From assembly GCA_032158125.1 (NCBI GenBank), contig JASKOT010000054.1, positions 1 through 62,563 of the forward strand: DNA of 62,563 nucleotides, given 5' to 3'. The position numbers were made by a program, and so were the translations under genes. Under the pieces are notes generated by a model. It was not told the origin of the DNA and searched no databases. It saw nothing but the letters and a program-made list of their open reading frames with translations. Position 1 is the stretch's first letter, and each line of letters begins with the position of its first letter. This DNA comes from Papiliotrema nemorosa. Lineage: Eukaryota; Basidiomycota; Tremellomycetes; Tremellales; Rhynchogastremaceae. Of the stretch, positions 46,504 to 56,869 are shown piece after piece.

Positions 46504-48269
46504 TCACATTCTTTCCACCTGGCTCCGCCAGTCCATGCTCCGCTCCCAGGTATCTGCAATGCTCAAAAGCTTCCCTTCGTTCCAGAACTTCCCTACCAGC
46601 TGCATTCCTACCGGCAAGAGGATCTCCTTGTCCGACTCTTTCTCGATATCCTCGAGCATAGGCGAAGAGAATCCGACGGGGATGGTGAGAGCCGGATGTC
46701 CAGTTTGGTTGAATGCCGAGGTATTGGTCACCGTTCCAGGAGCATGCTCGGCCCATCCCAGCGGGCCAGCATGAGCAGGGATATGACGTCGGGCGGGTTG
46801 AGGCAGTGTCGGCATGAGGATCGCGTCGTACCGCTCGAGCACGCCATCAAACTCGTCGCGCATCTTTCTAGTGAGGTTCATCGCACGTCCGTAGGCGGTC
46901 GGGTACTTGACCCATGCGTATTCACTGGCGTTAGCGAGGTTGGACAGGAAGCTCACCATGACATGGCAGTACCCGTTACAAAGTATTTTGCCTTGTTGTA
47001 CTTGTCAGGGGTCCAAGGCAAGAGGTGATCCCAGTAATCGTTCAGATACAGTCCCCTCCTACCGACTTGACGTCCTTGGCGCGTTCCTCCGGATGCAAGC
47101 TTGTTGATGACATGACCTAGTGACGGTCCAAGGGTGAATGTAGGCACCGACACTTCTTCCACCTTGGCACCGAGGGTCTCAAAGTGGTGTATCGCTTTGC
47201 GCACCAGCGCCTCGACCGATGGACATAAAGCTTTTGCTGCAAATCCCTCTTTGAGGATGCCCAATCGCATCCCCTTGACCCCTAGCTCTCGCCTTTGAAT
47301 CACCATATCAGAGTATTTCGGGGCTTTGACAGGCGCGCCGAGTTGTCGGTCGTCAATCTGATCGTATCCCGCGATAGCTTCCAGCAGCTTGGCCGTGTCC
47401 AAAACTGTCTGTGCCATGGGCCCAACATGATCCAGCCCAGTGTCGGAAGAGAGTACACCAGTGTATGGGACAAGACCAAATGTCGGTTTGAGGCCAACTA
47501 TCCCGCAGAATGCCGCCGGCTGAGGTTAGTGTTCGAGTTGCAAGCCACTCACAATGCGGATGGATCCTCCCTGATCACCTCCAATGGCCATGTCTGCCTC
47601 ACCTGAGCCCACCAACGCTCCGCATCCCGAACTGGATCCTCCAGTTGTGAAGCCGCGAGCATAAGGGTTCTCGACTGGACCAAAGGGGGACGAGGAAGAG
47701 GTCGCTCCGTGAGAAAAGTTCTGCCTCAGCGTGAATCCAGACGGGAGCTCACCTCGCATGCCGCTTTACCTATAATCCGGCCCCCGTTGTTCAGTACACG
47801 GCTCACGACTGTCGCATCTACCTGGGCTGAATCTCAACACAACCTCCATGGTCTCATCACTCACGAGTGAAATCGACAAACGCGTCCGTCCCAAAGATCA
47901 GCGGGACACCCGCCAGGCAGATGGTGTCTTTCAGAACGACCGTCTTGTTCTTCAATAATCCACCGCTGATCTCTGCAGTCACTTCTGCTTTCCACGCCCA
48001 AGCTCGGAGGGGATTTTGCGAGGCGTCTGGCAGGTAAATGTTGTTACGAGAGTGAGCATGGTGATCAGGCAAAGGTTGATAGTCTGGCCATTAGCACATT
48101 TGCCCACTCAGCACATACCCTCTTGCTCGAGAATGAGTCGACACGCCGCATCCGTCTTCTTTAGCAGCTCGAGGTATTCATCTTCGTGGCCAAAGGGAAT
48201 TTCAAACCCGATTCGCTGGGCGGCAGAGAGGACGTCTCCTTGATCTGCTGTAGACTTATGGACCGCCAT
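46504..48269 (-). CDS. Amidase-signature family amidase
   Basis: This is a cytosolic Ser-cisSer-Lys hydrolase that releases ammonia from an amide. It starts at 48269: [20 protein letters not shown]. The catalytic Lys is in [16 protein letters not shown], the cis-Ser in [20 protein letters not shown] and the nucleophile Ser in [16 protein letters not shown]. Then follow [37 protein letters not shown] and the C-terminal [20 protein letters not shown]. At least five introns, including splices that remove 47876-47770 and join DQGGSIRI to PAAFCG. All triad residues are intact. Next to a PuuE/cyclic-imidase-like gene pair, the natural reading is hydrolysis of the half-amide product of ring opening, as HxnN does in A. 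nidulans; this is inference from neighbourhood. Confidence 0.87.
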
Positions 48270-49075
48270 GCTCAGTTAGTTCACAGATGCTTTCAGCAGT
48301 GGTCGTTGATGGGTTTGGCATGCTGTAGCCACGAGAAAGAGGTATCTTGTACCGTTGCGATAAGCGTCGGAATGGTTTCCGAGTGCTCGGAATCCGTCGG
48401 TCAAGAGCGATATCGCTGCTTGATTGGCATGTTCACCCGGGTCTACCGGTCGCAGTACTGCAATGTGATCACTGCAGGATTCCCTGCTGACTCGGCTGCA
48501 GCCTTTGGAGGTCCGAGATGCATTATTCAGCATGAGCGTCGAGAGGTTGATTCGTTTGCAACGCGAATCACGTGAGATGACCGGCTGTTTGTTGACAATC
48601 TTCAAAAACTGACATGACTCGATGAGCATTCCAGCTTTCGCTACCCGAATAGCATATACGCACGTTTACACGAAATGTGCGGGCGCATTCCCAGGTGCGC
48701 ATGCAGCTGCAAGCCTCCAAGTGCACAGAGACTTGGCATGACGGGATGCGACGAAACGCTCACGACGGTATCACACACCGATCTCACCTTGCACAGGATG
48801 ATCTACGCACACTCCATGGCACGCCACGGCGCCTCGTAATTGTCCTACTTCGCACCCTCTTCCCCTGTCGGAAGCACCGTGACGTAAGCCTCGGCCAACG
48901 TGATCGTCTTGTCCGATGGGCCTTTGGACATGTGTTGTTGACACTCACGGTCGTAATGTGCGGGAGGGGAACTTTGACACAGACAAACAAACCGAGAAAG
49001 CGAGACACAGCAAGGTGTATAAAGCGGCCGCTGGAAGCCAGATCTTACCACCATTCAGCATCACACTCACCCGCC
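48270..49075. promoter_or_regulatory. Divergent promoter with CGG/CCG triplets; TATA box at 49017
   Basis: This 806-bp spacer lies between the amidase (minus) and a cell-wall protein gene (plus). About 100 bp upstream of the amidase ATG, 48368-48396 holds CGG-N8-CCG followed by CTCGGAATCCG (CGG-N3-CCG). These triplets resemble those in the other two cluster promoters but with different spacing. On the right, TATAAA at about 49017 lies 60 bp before the plus-strand ATG. Confidence 0.4.
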
Positions 49076-50390
49076 ATGAAGTGGTTGATTCCCCTGATGA
49101 TGATCGCTCCAGCCCTTGCGGCCAGGCATCCCATGAAGCGCCAGGACCCTTCCTCGTCGGCAGTATCGACCGAGGCAGCTCCGACCTCTGGCCCTACATC
49201 TGCGCCCGTGTCCTCCGAGTCGTCCTATAGCCCTACATCGACGTCCTCTGCCGTTCTCACCGCCCCTACAGCCGCCAACGGTAGCTATCTAGCTTGCTTC
49301 CCTGATTCACCCGAAGGAGTCTGTGGACCAGGAGCTTTCTGTAACGCCTATGGACATGGGTTGTATGGGTGTCTATTCTACAACGACTGTCGAGGACCGA
49401 ACAATGCGTGTCCCTCGACTCAAACGTGAGCACCATTCCGACTCAACAATTGACCCCAGGTGTACCGCGTATGCGCCAGTCTACCCATTCACAGGACTCA
49501 ACTATGCTTGTGCAGACGCCAACTCGCCCAAACCCAACGTGACCGACGCAAATGTCCCCGTCGATTCTGCCGGCTTCCCTATTCCATGTGATTCAACATC
49601 TCCCACGGCAAATTCGTCCTGCCCAAGCAACTCGTACTGTGACAAGGGCTATGGGCCGAATCGGTACAACGGATCCACCAATTTCTGCATCTATCACTGG
49701 GATTGTCGAAACCCCAATGCGCCTTGTGCTGCTGGGGAGTTGTGAGTCGACCGATCGATCGTTTTCTAACGTATCAGTTGCAGCCCTAGTATTTATGGCG
49801 ACTACTACACATGCTCGGCGACCAACTCCTCTTCGATGCTCAGCTCGTCAATGTCGAGCTCCGCTTCAATGTCAATGTCATCCTCGTCGTCTTTAGAGGG
49901 ATCTTCCGCCATATCCGTGGGATCTACCTCGACCATGTCGGTCTCGTCTTCAGCAATGTCCGGTCATTCGTCTGTCGCTTCTTCCACCATGTCGAGTATT
50001 TCCGCCTCCGTGCTTGCGTCGGTATCAAAAGAGTCGTCCCACCCTGCTCCGACATTGCCAGCGCCCGGTCCTGCTGCCTCGGGTCATCCCACGTCGACCT
50101 CCACTACTGACAATGCCCAGTCCACCAGTGAGACTCCTGTTCAGTCAAAACACGACGTATCGCCAGCGACTTCGCACGCCAGTGCATCTCCAGCTGCATC
50201 GGGAACTGCACCAGGATCCACTGGGACAGGCTCTACGCCTTCACAAGGAGGGAGCGCACCCTCTTCTTGCGGGGACCTCTCGGATGCGGCTTCCCTCACC
50301 GGCATTTACAACCTGTTGCTCCAGCTCAAGCAAGAACTCGACAGTGTCAAGGCAGACATCGAAGCGATCAAGGAGAACTTGGGCGCTTAG
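49076..50390 (+). CDS. Secreted Cys-rich, Ser/Thr-rich cell-wall protein
   Basis: The start 49076 (MKWLIPLMMIAPALAARHP) gives a signal peptide followed by a KR dibasic site. Three exons are joined by introns at about 49428-49459 and 49742-49777. A Ser/Thr/Pro linker precedes a Cys-rich module of two similar halves: CGPGAFCNAYGHGLYGCLFY with DCRGPNNACP, and CPSNSYCDKGYGPNRYNGST with DCRNPNAPCA. A very long Ser-rich region with Met/Ala follows, then a C-terminal amphipathic helix (SLTGIYNLLLQLKQELDSV). There is no C-terminal hydrophobic tail, so it is probably secreted or wall-linked without GPI. The duplicated Cys module suggests binding of a wall glycan, but I know no named domain for it. Confidence 0.8.
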
Positions 50391-51304
50391 GTTGATTTCG
50401 TTTCCTCTTCTCACGGACAATGGGTTTTAGGTGTCTTGATTGTGCTCATTCAGGAGTCATGCAGAGTGTTTGTGCGCATGGCTCGGTGCCAACCATTCTG
50501 AGTCAGCAAGAAAAGGGCATGATGGCGCATCATGCTTTTGAGGACAAGGTTGCGAGAGCTTCGAGCAAATCACATAGAGGTGACTCGAACGTCGACCAAC
50601 TTGTTGCTCACCACTGCCAAGACCACCCTCACTTCCCTCTCCATCTTCTCACACAAGCCACCCAGTGCTTCTGAAGATCAGTCGAGTCGACCAAAAACCG
50701 TGAGAGGAAGATAACTGACGAATACTCAGAGACTGGTCCTGACTTTGCTGGCGATCGCTCGGCCTGTCCCCCCGCAGCACCACTCGCGTTTTATAACCTC
50801 GGTCTCATCGGTCACCTCGATCCTGGAAAGGCTACCGAGGTGGATGATCTTTGACGACAGCTCGATCGGCCCAGGCGCTGTCGGAGGGGATGGTGGAGGG
50901 CGCTGCGACGAGGCGGGTGAGGTGGTTTGAAAGGCGTTTGGCAAGAGAACTTAGACATCAGCGAGAGCTCAAGACTGAAGAGGAGATGGGTGTGGGATGA
51001 ATGGTCTTTGATTTTACCGTGAGCACCGACATGGCAACGACGACCTCAGCTCGCGCCCCTTCGATCTTCCTTGGCTTCGCTGCAGTCTCCCGGGACTGCT
51101 CTCTGATGCTTCCCACGTCCATCCTCCGCGTCCATACCCTCGGCAAGTTGGTGGTGGTCATTGCCGCGGTCGACGTAAAGATCGGTAGAGAAGCGCAAGT
51201 TTATCATAGAACCACCTGTCCTGTGAGATCGAGTCGTGCTTCCCAAAGACGCCACGCGTTACCGACGAGCTGGATGGGCAGAAGAGGTCACAGTTCAAGC
51301 AGCA
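50391..51304. other. Intergenic region entering the subtelomere
   Basis: Several short frames occur on both strands (for example 50726-50944 minus and 51001-51342 plus), but none has recognisable sequence or a consistent splice pattern. From about 51240 the sequence begins to resemble the flank of the repeated subtelomeric family described below. Confidence 0.4.
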
Positions 51305-51860
51305 ATGATATCGACGGTATTTTGGCCAAAGTCTTGACATGACTCGGCCGGATCCTGACTACCGTGAGCACGAGGCTGAGAAAGGCCCTGCGTGGGGACT
51401 CACCTGGGCCAAAGGGTACCCAATCGGTCGAGGAGGGCAGGCGGGACTCGCCCCTGCCTCTCTCGGAGATCCTGCGTCAGCTGTGAGGAATGGATGCATC
51501 GGAGGGTTGCATCTGGACGCGGTAGACGCCTTTTACCCTCTGCCGTAGAGGACAATGGAATGACCATTGCGGTATGCAGACATCTGCTGATCTGGAAGAC
51601 CCTATGGTCGTGCAGGACTGCTCATTCTGCTGAGAGGTGGTACCGATAGGTAAGAGGTGGGATGCATGGGATGGATCGAGTGATGATCAAACGTCAAGAC
51701 GACAATGTATTGAATCTCCCTTTTCAACCATCATTCACTTGTCCTTCCACACCTCCTCGGTCGATACCACCCTGCATGCATCTTTACGCTCAAGAGGGAC
51801 CTACTAGGAGCAGCTACAGAATCGCAGGACTGATGCATGGCGAGACGTTGACGCAGACGT
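51305..51860 (+). pseudogene. Decayed copy (A) of the subtelomeric coiled-coil gene family
   Basis: This is homologous to the intact gene at 54671. It keeps the start context (ATGATATCGACGG), the intron-like block ACTCACCTGGGCCAAAGGG at 51400, and the 3' coding block LDAVDAF. Immediately after it lacks one base relative to the intact copy, so the frame hits TAG; an earlier stop also occurs soon after the ATG. Downstream homology to the third copy at 58120 continues for about 270 bp beyond what the intact copy has. Confidence 0.65.
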
Positions 51861-51915
51861 TATCAGCCCGTATTCCTTCTCACCTCCTCGTCGCAGCCTG
51901 CCGCCTCCATGCCGT

Positions 51916-52640
51916 TTATGCGTCTACATCAGGCTCTCGAAGCATGATAGGCTGCGTTATACTAAAGCCACCTTGTTGACCTGCGGCCCACAGTCCATCC
52001 CCGACTGTAAAACTGCCAATCTCCTTGAAACCCTTTGATTTGTATAATGGCACTCCGGCATTTGAAGCCTCAAGGTAGACAGGATAGCGATGATCATCTG
52101 TACCATATCGCAATAGTCTACCACCCACGCCCTGTCCTTGGTGTTCGGGGTCTACCACGAGGAAACGGAGGTTGCTCATTCGGCGTCACTTTGTACGCTT
52201 AATCGTACCAGCGTCACGTACCAGTGAGGACGATCTCCCATCAGAACAGCTCTCTTCTGCTCAATCTCAACTATCAATCTAGCAATAGCTTGGGCGTCCT
52301 CCTCAGGGTTCAGTTCCGAGGGCTCTTCGCCAGCGTCTCTTTCAGGTCGGTCGAGCTTCGCCAGCTCTGGCTTGCCCCAGATGGCATATCCAACTACCTT
52401 GCCGTCTCTGACAGCCTTGAGAAAGACATGCTGCTCCGCGCCTTTACCATCGATATAGTCCCTACGTAAGGATTGCGCTGTCAACCTGATGCGGTCTTGA
52501 TCTGTCAGATCGTCTCGGTGAAGAGCAGCCGGCCGCAGTACTTTGCTCATCACAGGCGACGGGCGGAAGGCATGGAGGTAAATCCTTGCCAGCTCGGGCA
52601 GGTCTTCCAGCTGGGCAGGAGAGATGGTGATGTCGTACAT
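51916..52640 (-). CDS. GNAT-family N-acetyltransferase
   Basis: This is an acetyl-CoA-dependent N-acetyltransferase of 225 aa. Exon 1 is 52640-52222, the intron 52221-52175 (GTACGT donor, 47 nt) and exon 2 52174-51916. It starts MYDITISPAQLEDLPELARI. Motif A, NLRFLVVDPEHQGQGVGGRL, carries the acetyl-CoA pyrophosphate-binding QGxGxG; then VYLEASNAGVPLYKSKGFKE (motif B). The first half has GYAIWGKPELAK before an acidic loop. It belongs to the fungal group often found near metabolic clusters and annotated only as GNAT; the substrate is unknown. A longer in-frame N-terminus (to 52772) exists but lacks family similarity. It is divergent from the hydrolase at 52871 across 230 bp. Confidence 0.85.
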
Positions 52641-52870
52641 CTCGCCTTGGCGTTCCAATCGGATGATGGTGGGTATAGTGCAGTCGGGTCGCGGGATAGT
52701 CGAGACAAAGGTCAGGCAGAGCGGCCTCAACTCGGCCCTGCTTATAACGCGAAAACGAGGGGACCTCATCACTTTCTCGGCGATACCTCTTCATCTTGGC
52801 GCTGCTCTTTGCCTTCAGCTCCGTGTGCAACGCTTGTTACTCGTACCCTATCAGTATTTCGATCTCGCAC

Positions 52871-54076
52871 ATGATCTCTTTCGACTCTTTTCAGCAGAAA
52901 GCTGTCCCGGTCAGCAGCAGCATTTGTGGGACTCTTGAGATTCATTGTCGCTCAGCGGGTTCGGGGCCTGGTCTATTGCTTTTACACGGACATCCGCAGA
53001 CGAGCCAGTGAGATGCCTACATATTTTATCCGGTACAAGTTTCTCATGTTTATCAGTATATGGAGGTTCATCGCGCCAAAGCTGGCAGAGACATTTCTGG
53101 TTGTTGCAGCGGATTTGCGAGGTGAGCACCTTCATCGTTGGCGGGTACACATAGAACTGACCTCCTATCAGGTTACGGGCGCTCTTCGAAACCTCGGGGT
53201 TCTGAGAGTCACGTAGAGTACTCCAAGCGCGAGATGGCCCAAGATATGGTGCAGGTCATGTGCGTATACGGTGCAGCTATTGACGCCTGACTTGCAGGGA
53301 GCATTTTGGCATGAAGCGGTTCTCCATTCTCTCGCACGACAGAGGAGCGCGGGTTGCTCATCGTCTGGCTATCGATCATCCAGAGAGGGTAGACCGTATG
53401 GTCTTATTGGACATTGCCCCAACGCTTTACATGTATGAACAGACAAACATGAGTTTTGTGAGTTGCCCACCTCTGCTGCAGGAAATCTCGCTGAGACCAT
53501 CGACAGGCGATGGCTTATTGGCACTGGTTCTTCATGCCACAGCCGGCACCTGGCCCGGTGCGGACTACTTTTTCCTCGCGACGGTGGAATCACTGATCGA
53601 CAAGGAAAATATCATGTTGGGGCGTCCGGACCTATACTGGGCTATGTTGGGAGGTCGGGACAGTCACAAGGGCGTGAGGTGGACCCAACAGGACATTGAA
53701 GAATACCAAACTTTCTATTTCTCATCCGAAGGGGTACATGCAGTAAGCGACACCATGAGCACCCGGGAGTTTGCGATCTGATCATCAGGCATGTGAGGAT
53801 TATCGAGCATCCGCGGGCATTGATCTCGAACACGATCGAGCATCTTGCGTGGCAGGCGCGAACATTCGCGCCGCAGCTTTGCTGGTGCTGTGGGGTAGTC
53901 GAGGTATCATCAACTCGTACCCACATCCTCTCGAAATTTGGCGGGAATATTGCTGCAACGACGTGCGTATCACAGGCAAAGCGATAGACAGCGGTCATTA
54001 TCTGGTCGAAGAAGCTCCGGACAAAGTCATGGAAGAATTGACCGCGTTTTTTGGGGACATACCTTGCTCAAGCTGA
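52871..54076 (+). CDS. Alpha/beta hydrolase, fluoroacetate/haloacetate dehalogenase-like
   Basis: This is a cytosolic alpha/beta hydrolase of 308 aa after removal of six introns; exons are 52871-53007, 53057-53121, 53172-53259, 53298-53457, 53507-53557, 53605-53742 and 53789-54076. Features of the DehH1/FAc-DEX group are GLLLLHGHPQTS (oxyanion HG.P), ADLRGYGRSSKP, the nucleophile elbow SHDRGARVAHRLAIDHPERV with Asp, LLDIAPT, AYWHWFFMPQPAPGP (lid), ACEDYRASAGID and the catalytic His in SGHYLVEEAP. Without the fifth intron (53558-53604) the lid would be out of frame. Family members hydrolyse haloacetates or epoxides. The native substrate here is unknown; subtelomeric location suits a niche-specific detoxification enzyme. 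Confidence 0.85.
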
Positions 54077-54670
54077 GATGCCGGGCCACGATTCGGGGTT
54101 CAAGCGCGATACCGCGAGATTCACAGTTGAACTTAGGTGTGCATGGAAGCAGGCCCTATTCGATAAGAGAAGCGGCCGTCCATGCATTGTCCCATGTCGA
54201 GGCCCGTTACGTGATGTAACAAGGACAAAGTCATTGACAACGTGAGTCTGATTGCGCCAGCATGGAGACATCGCGCTGGATTGATCATTCGACCAGCCCT
54301 CGTGGGAAAGGGACTCCGAAAGTGACCAGACGAGAAATGCTGGCTAGGGTTTATTGAGCATTAGATTGCACACGGATGTCTCGACACCCTCGCCAGTCCT
54401 TCTCCCTTTCACCCCGGCGCACCCCTCGCTCCCTCCCCCACACCACGCGCTGCCCCAACCCGACACTCACACCCCGCATCAGAGGATGACCTCGTGAAAA
54501 GTAGAGAAGAAAGGTTGGGGAGGCACTCACGGAGCTACAAGGACGATCACTTCACATCCCAAGCTCAATTGACTTTCCGAGTTTCGACACGAGTCGACTT
54601 AGCATCACCTTGAACTACTCGTCCGACGGCTGTTGAGCAGAGAGAAGAGTCTGCAGTTCAGATTGGCGCG
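54077..54670. other. Intergenic region
   Basis: About 590 bp after the hydrolase, with no recognisable gene. The last 150 bp begin to resemble the flank of the other two copies of the subtelomeric family. Confidence 0.4.
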
Positions 54671-55194
54671 ATGGTATCGACTGGTGCTGCTTCTAGCCTC
54701 GTTCGTGGATATGAACAGTCAGAGAGCGCAGAGACGCTCGCTCAGCTGGATGGAGTGGACTCGAGAGTAAAGGAGGCGGGAGAACGCTCGCGAGTGTGGA
54801 AACTCACCTGGGTCCAAAGGGTACCCAGTCGGTCGAGGAGAGGTTGGTGGGACTCGCCCTCACCTCTGATCTCACTGCGATGGATAGACGTATTTCAAAG
54901 GTCGAGCTCCAGCAGACACGTCCCACGCCAAACTCCTTGCCGGTCAAGAAACGCAAGTTAACGTCCGACGATTTCGACCTTGCCGACATCCCTTCTCACC
55001 TTCACATCCCACAACCCCCTCCTCCTTACCACCTCTACCACTCGGACGATCCGGCAGAGTCGATCTTTGTGCAAAGGACGATGGACCATTACACGCGTCT
55101 GGACGCGGTGGACGCCTTTAACCGGTCTGCTGTAGAGGATGAAGGGATGATCATTGCGGTATCCAAACGTCTGCTGATCTGGACGGCCCTGTGA
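54671..55194 (+). CDS. Intact member (B) of a subtelomeric coiled-coil gene family
   Basis: Exon 1 is 54671-54793, the intron 54794-54828 (GTGTGG...CCCAG, 35 nt) and exon 2 54829-55194, giving 162 aa. Joining gives a continuous amphipathic helix: LAQLDGVDSRVKEAGERSR then SVEERLVGLALTSDL and MDRRISKVELQQ. A basic nuclear-localisation-like VKKRKL follows, then an acidic/Pro region (SDDFDLADIPSHLHIPQPPP) and a C-terminal LDAVDAFNRSAVEDEGMI with SKRLLIW. I do not recognise the family. Two further copies at 51305 and 58120 are broken by stops and a one-base loss, which makes this the probable functional member. The opposite strand also carries a GTGAGT motif at the intron, so orientation rests on coding quality. 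Confidence 0.55.
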
Positions 55195-55369
55195 TGGCCA
55201 GGATTATAGATAGACTGAAACCGCAGCACCTGATTGGGGTGTGGGAATAGATATGCATGGGTGTAGAGACAACTCGCAAAGTCGTGACAAAGGCCGAGAG
55301 GTCCAGCTCAATCGGGTAGGGCTCGGCCAGGAGGTCGGCGCAACCGAGCGACGGCGTGCCTGAGGGGAC

Positions 55370-56560
55370 TTGGTGGTTTGGCCACGGGCGTTGGGCAGGT
55401 GACGGGCAGGGTATGGGCAGAGAGTCTGTCAAGTTGGGCAGGTGAGGCAGATTAGCTGTCCGATTGGACAAAGATGGGGCAGAGGATTAATGGGAATTTT
55501 CCGTTTTTCGCCACTTTGGTTGGGCAGGCGTGGGGCAGGGCATGGGCAGCAATGTTGTGTGTTTGGACAAATCTTGGGCAGAGGTTCTGTCTTGTCGGAC
55601 AGACTTTGGGCGGGACACGAATTGAATTTTGTTTTTTTCCGCCGTTTTGGTTGGGCAGACGTTGGGCAGAGCTTGGGCAGGTAGTCTGTGCGTTATGACA
55701 AGCTTGGGGCTAAGATTCTGTACGATTGGACAGACCTAAAGGGGGGACGACCTGACTTTTCATCTTTGGTTGGGCAGACGTTGGGCAGAGCTTGGGCAGA
55801 TAAGCTGTCAACGTGGGCAAACCTAGTACAAAGGCTCTGTACAGTTCGACAGAACAGTGGCAATTGGTTTGCACTAGAAATTTTTCTGCGTTCCAAAAAG
55901 TCTGCACAAGTGGGCAGACATTGGGCAAAGCTCGTGCCAAAATGGGCACCTGTTTGACAGAACTTCTCCCCATGGGGATTTTTCCTTGGGCATGCGCTCT
56001 GCACAAGTTTTGCAGCTGTTGGACAGATTTTGTGTTCATTTGGACAAAATGCATGTCCATTTGGGCAGCCGTTGGGAAAAACATTTGTACAATTTGACAG
56101 AGCTGCGACAGAACGGTTGTCCATTACCTGCCAATTTTGACAGGCCGCGTGTCAATGTTGACAGGCAGTTGACAAGTTGTCTGTCGTAAGCCTGACCAAT
56201 TTTACACATTATCTGTACGCGGCCTGTCAATTTTGACAGAGGTTCTGCAACGTTTGGCAGGGGTTGGGACAGCCAGGTTGCGCCACAAGATTTCTGAAAG
56301 ACAGCAAATCTGTCAGAACTGTGCAGATCTATTGCATAAGCCCTGCCGTTTCCGACATTCTGTCTGGCCCATTTATGACAGACACTCTGTCCGTGCCCTG
56401 CCAAACCGCCCAGATTACCTGCCCGTTGTCTGCACACTTCTGCAGAGACATTTCTAGTGACCTCCCCCGCCCGATGCCTGGCCGACCGGACAGACCTTCT
56501 GCGCTTAGTCTGCCACATCGGACAGGCCCAACGAACCCTCGCCACAAACAAATCCATCTT
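55370..56560. repeat. Degenerate palindromic satellite, block 1 (CTGYC...GRCAG words)
   Basis: This is a 1.2-kb array of short degenerate words: TTGGGCAG, TTGGACAG, TTTGACAG and their complements CTGCCCAA, CTGTCCAA, CTGTCAAA. They are spaced every 8-12 bp, and many pair into 14-16-bp palindromes, for example CTGTCAATTTTGACAG at about 56224. A higher-order motif, GTTGGGCAGACGTTGGGCAG, recurs at about 55649 and 55769 with a weaker copy at 55519. The left half is dominated by GGGCAG on the plus strand, the right half by CTGTC/CTGCC. Frames of up to 196 codons cross it but consist of these words translated. A related block adjoins the telomere. Confidence 0.75.
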
Positions 56561-56869
56561 TCTCACGTCCCACCCTTTCCCCGTTTCTTCTGCTTTTCCC
56601 AGACACACCCTGGGACCCCCGCGCACCGCCTTCGGGGCTCAGAGACGCTTAAGACAGAGCTTAGAGCGGTTTCGCGAGGAGACCCACCCCCACGCTCGGG
56701 TGGCGAACCCACCGACGTGGAAGGTGCAACCACTTTGACCGTCTACTTTCAACGCTTTTTCTATACATCCCACGCATGAATCCTTGGTACAGCTTGGCCC
56801 TGGGAGCTCCTACGATGTACAAAAACCTTCTGCTGACCTCCAGAACGTTTTAGAACACGCAGAAACCTG

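Noticed and set aside
53545..53610. Apparent frameshift in the dehalogenase-like lid
   Set aside because: Removing intron 53558-53604 (GTGCGG donor) gives PAPGPENIM in frame, and the total coding length becomes divisible by three.
55680..56630. Long open frames across the satellite (up to 196 codons on either strand)
   Set aside because: Their sequence is the repeated words translated, with no splice logic or protein-like domains.
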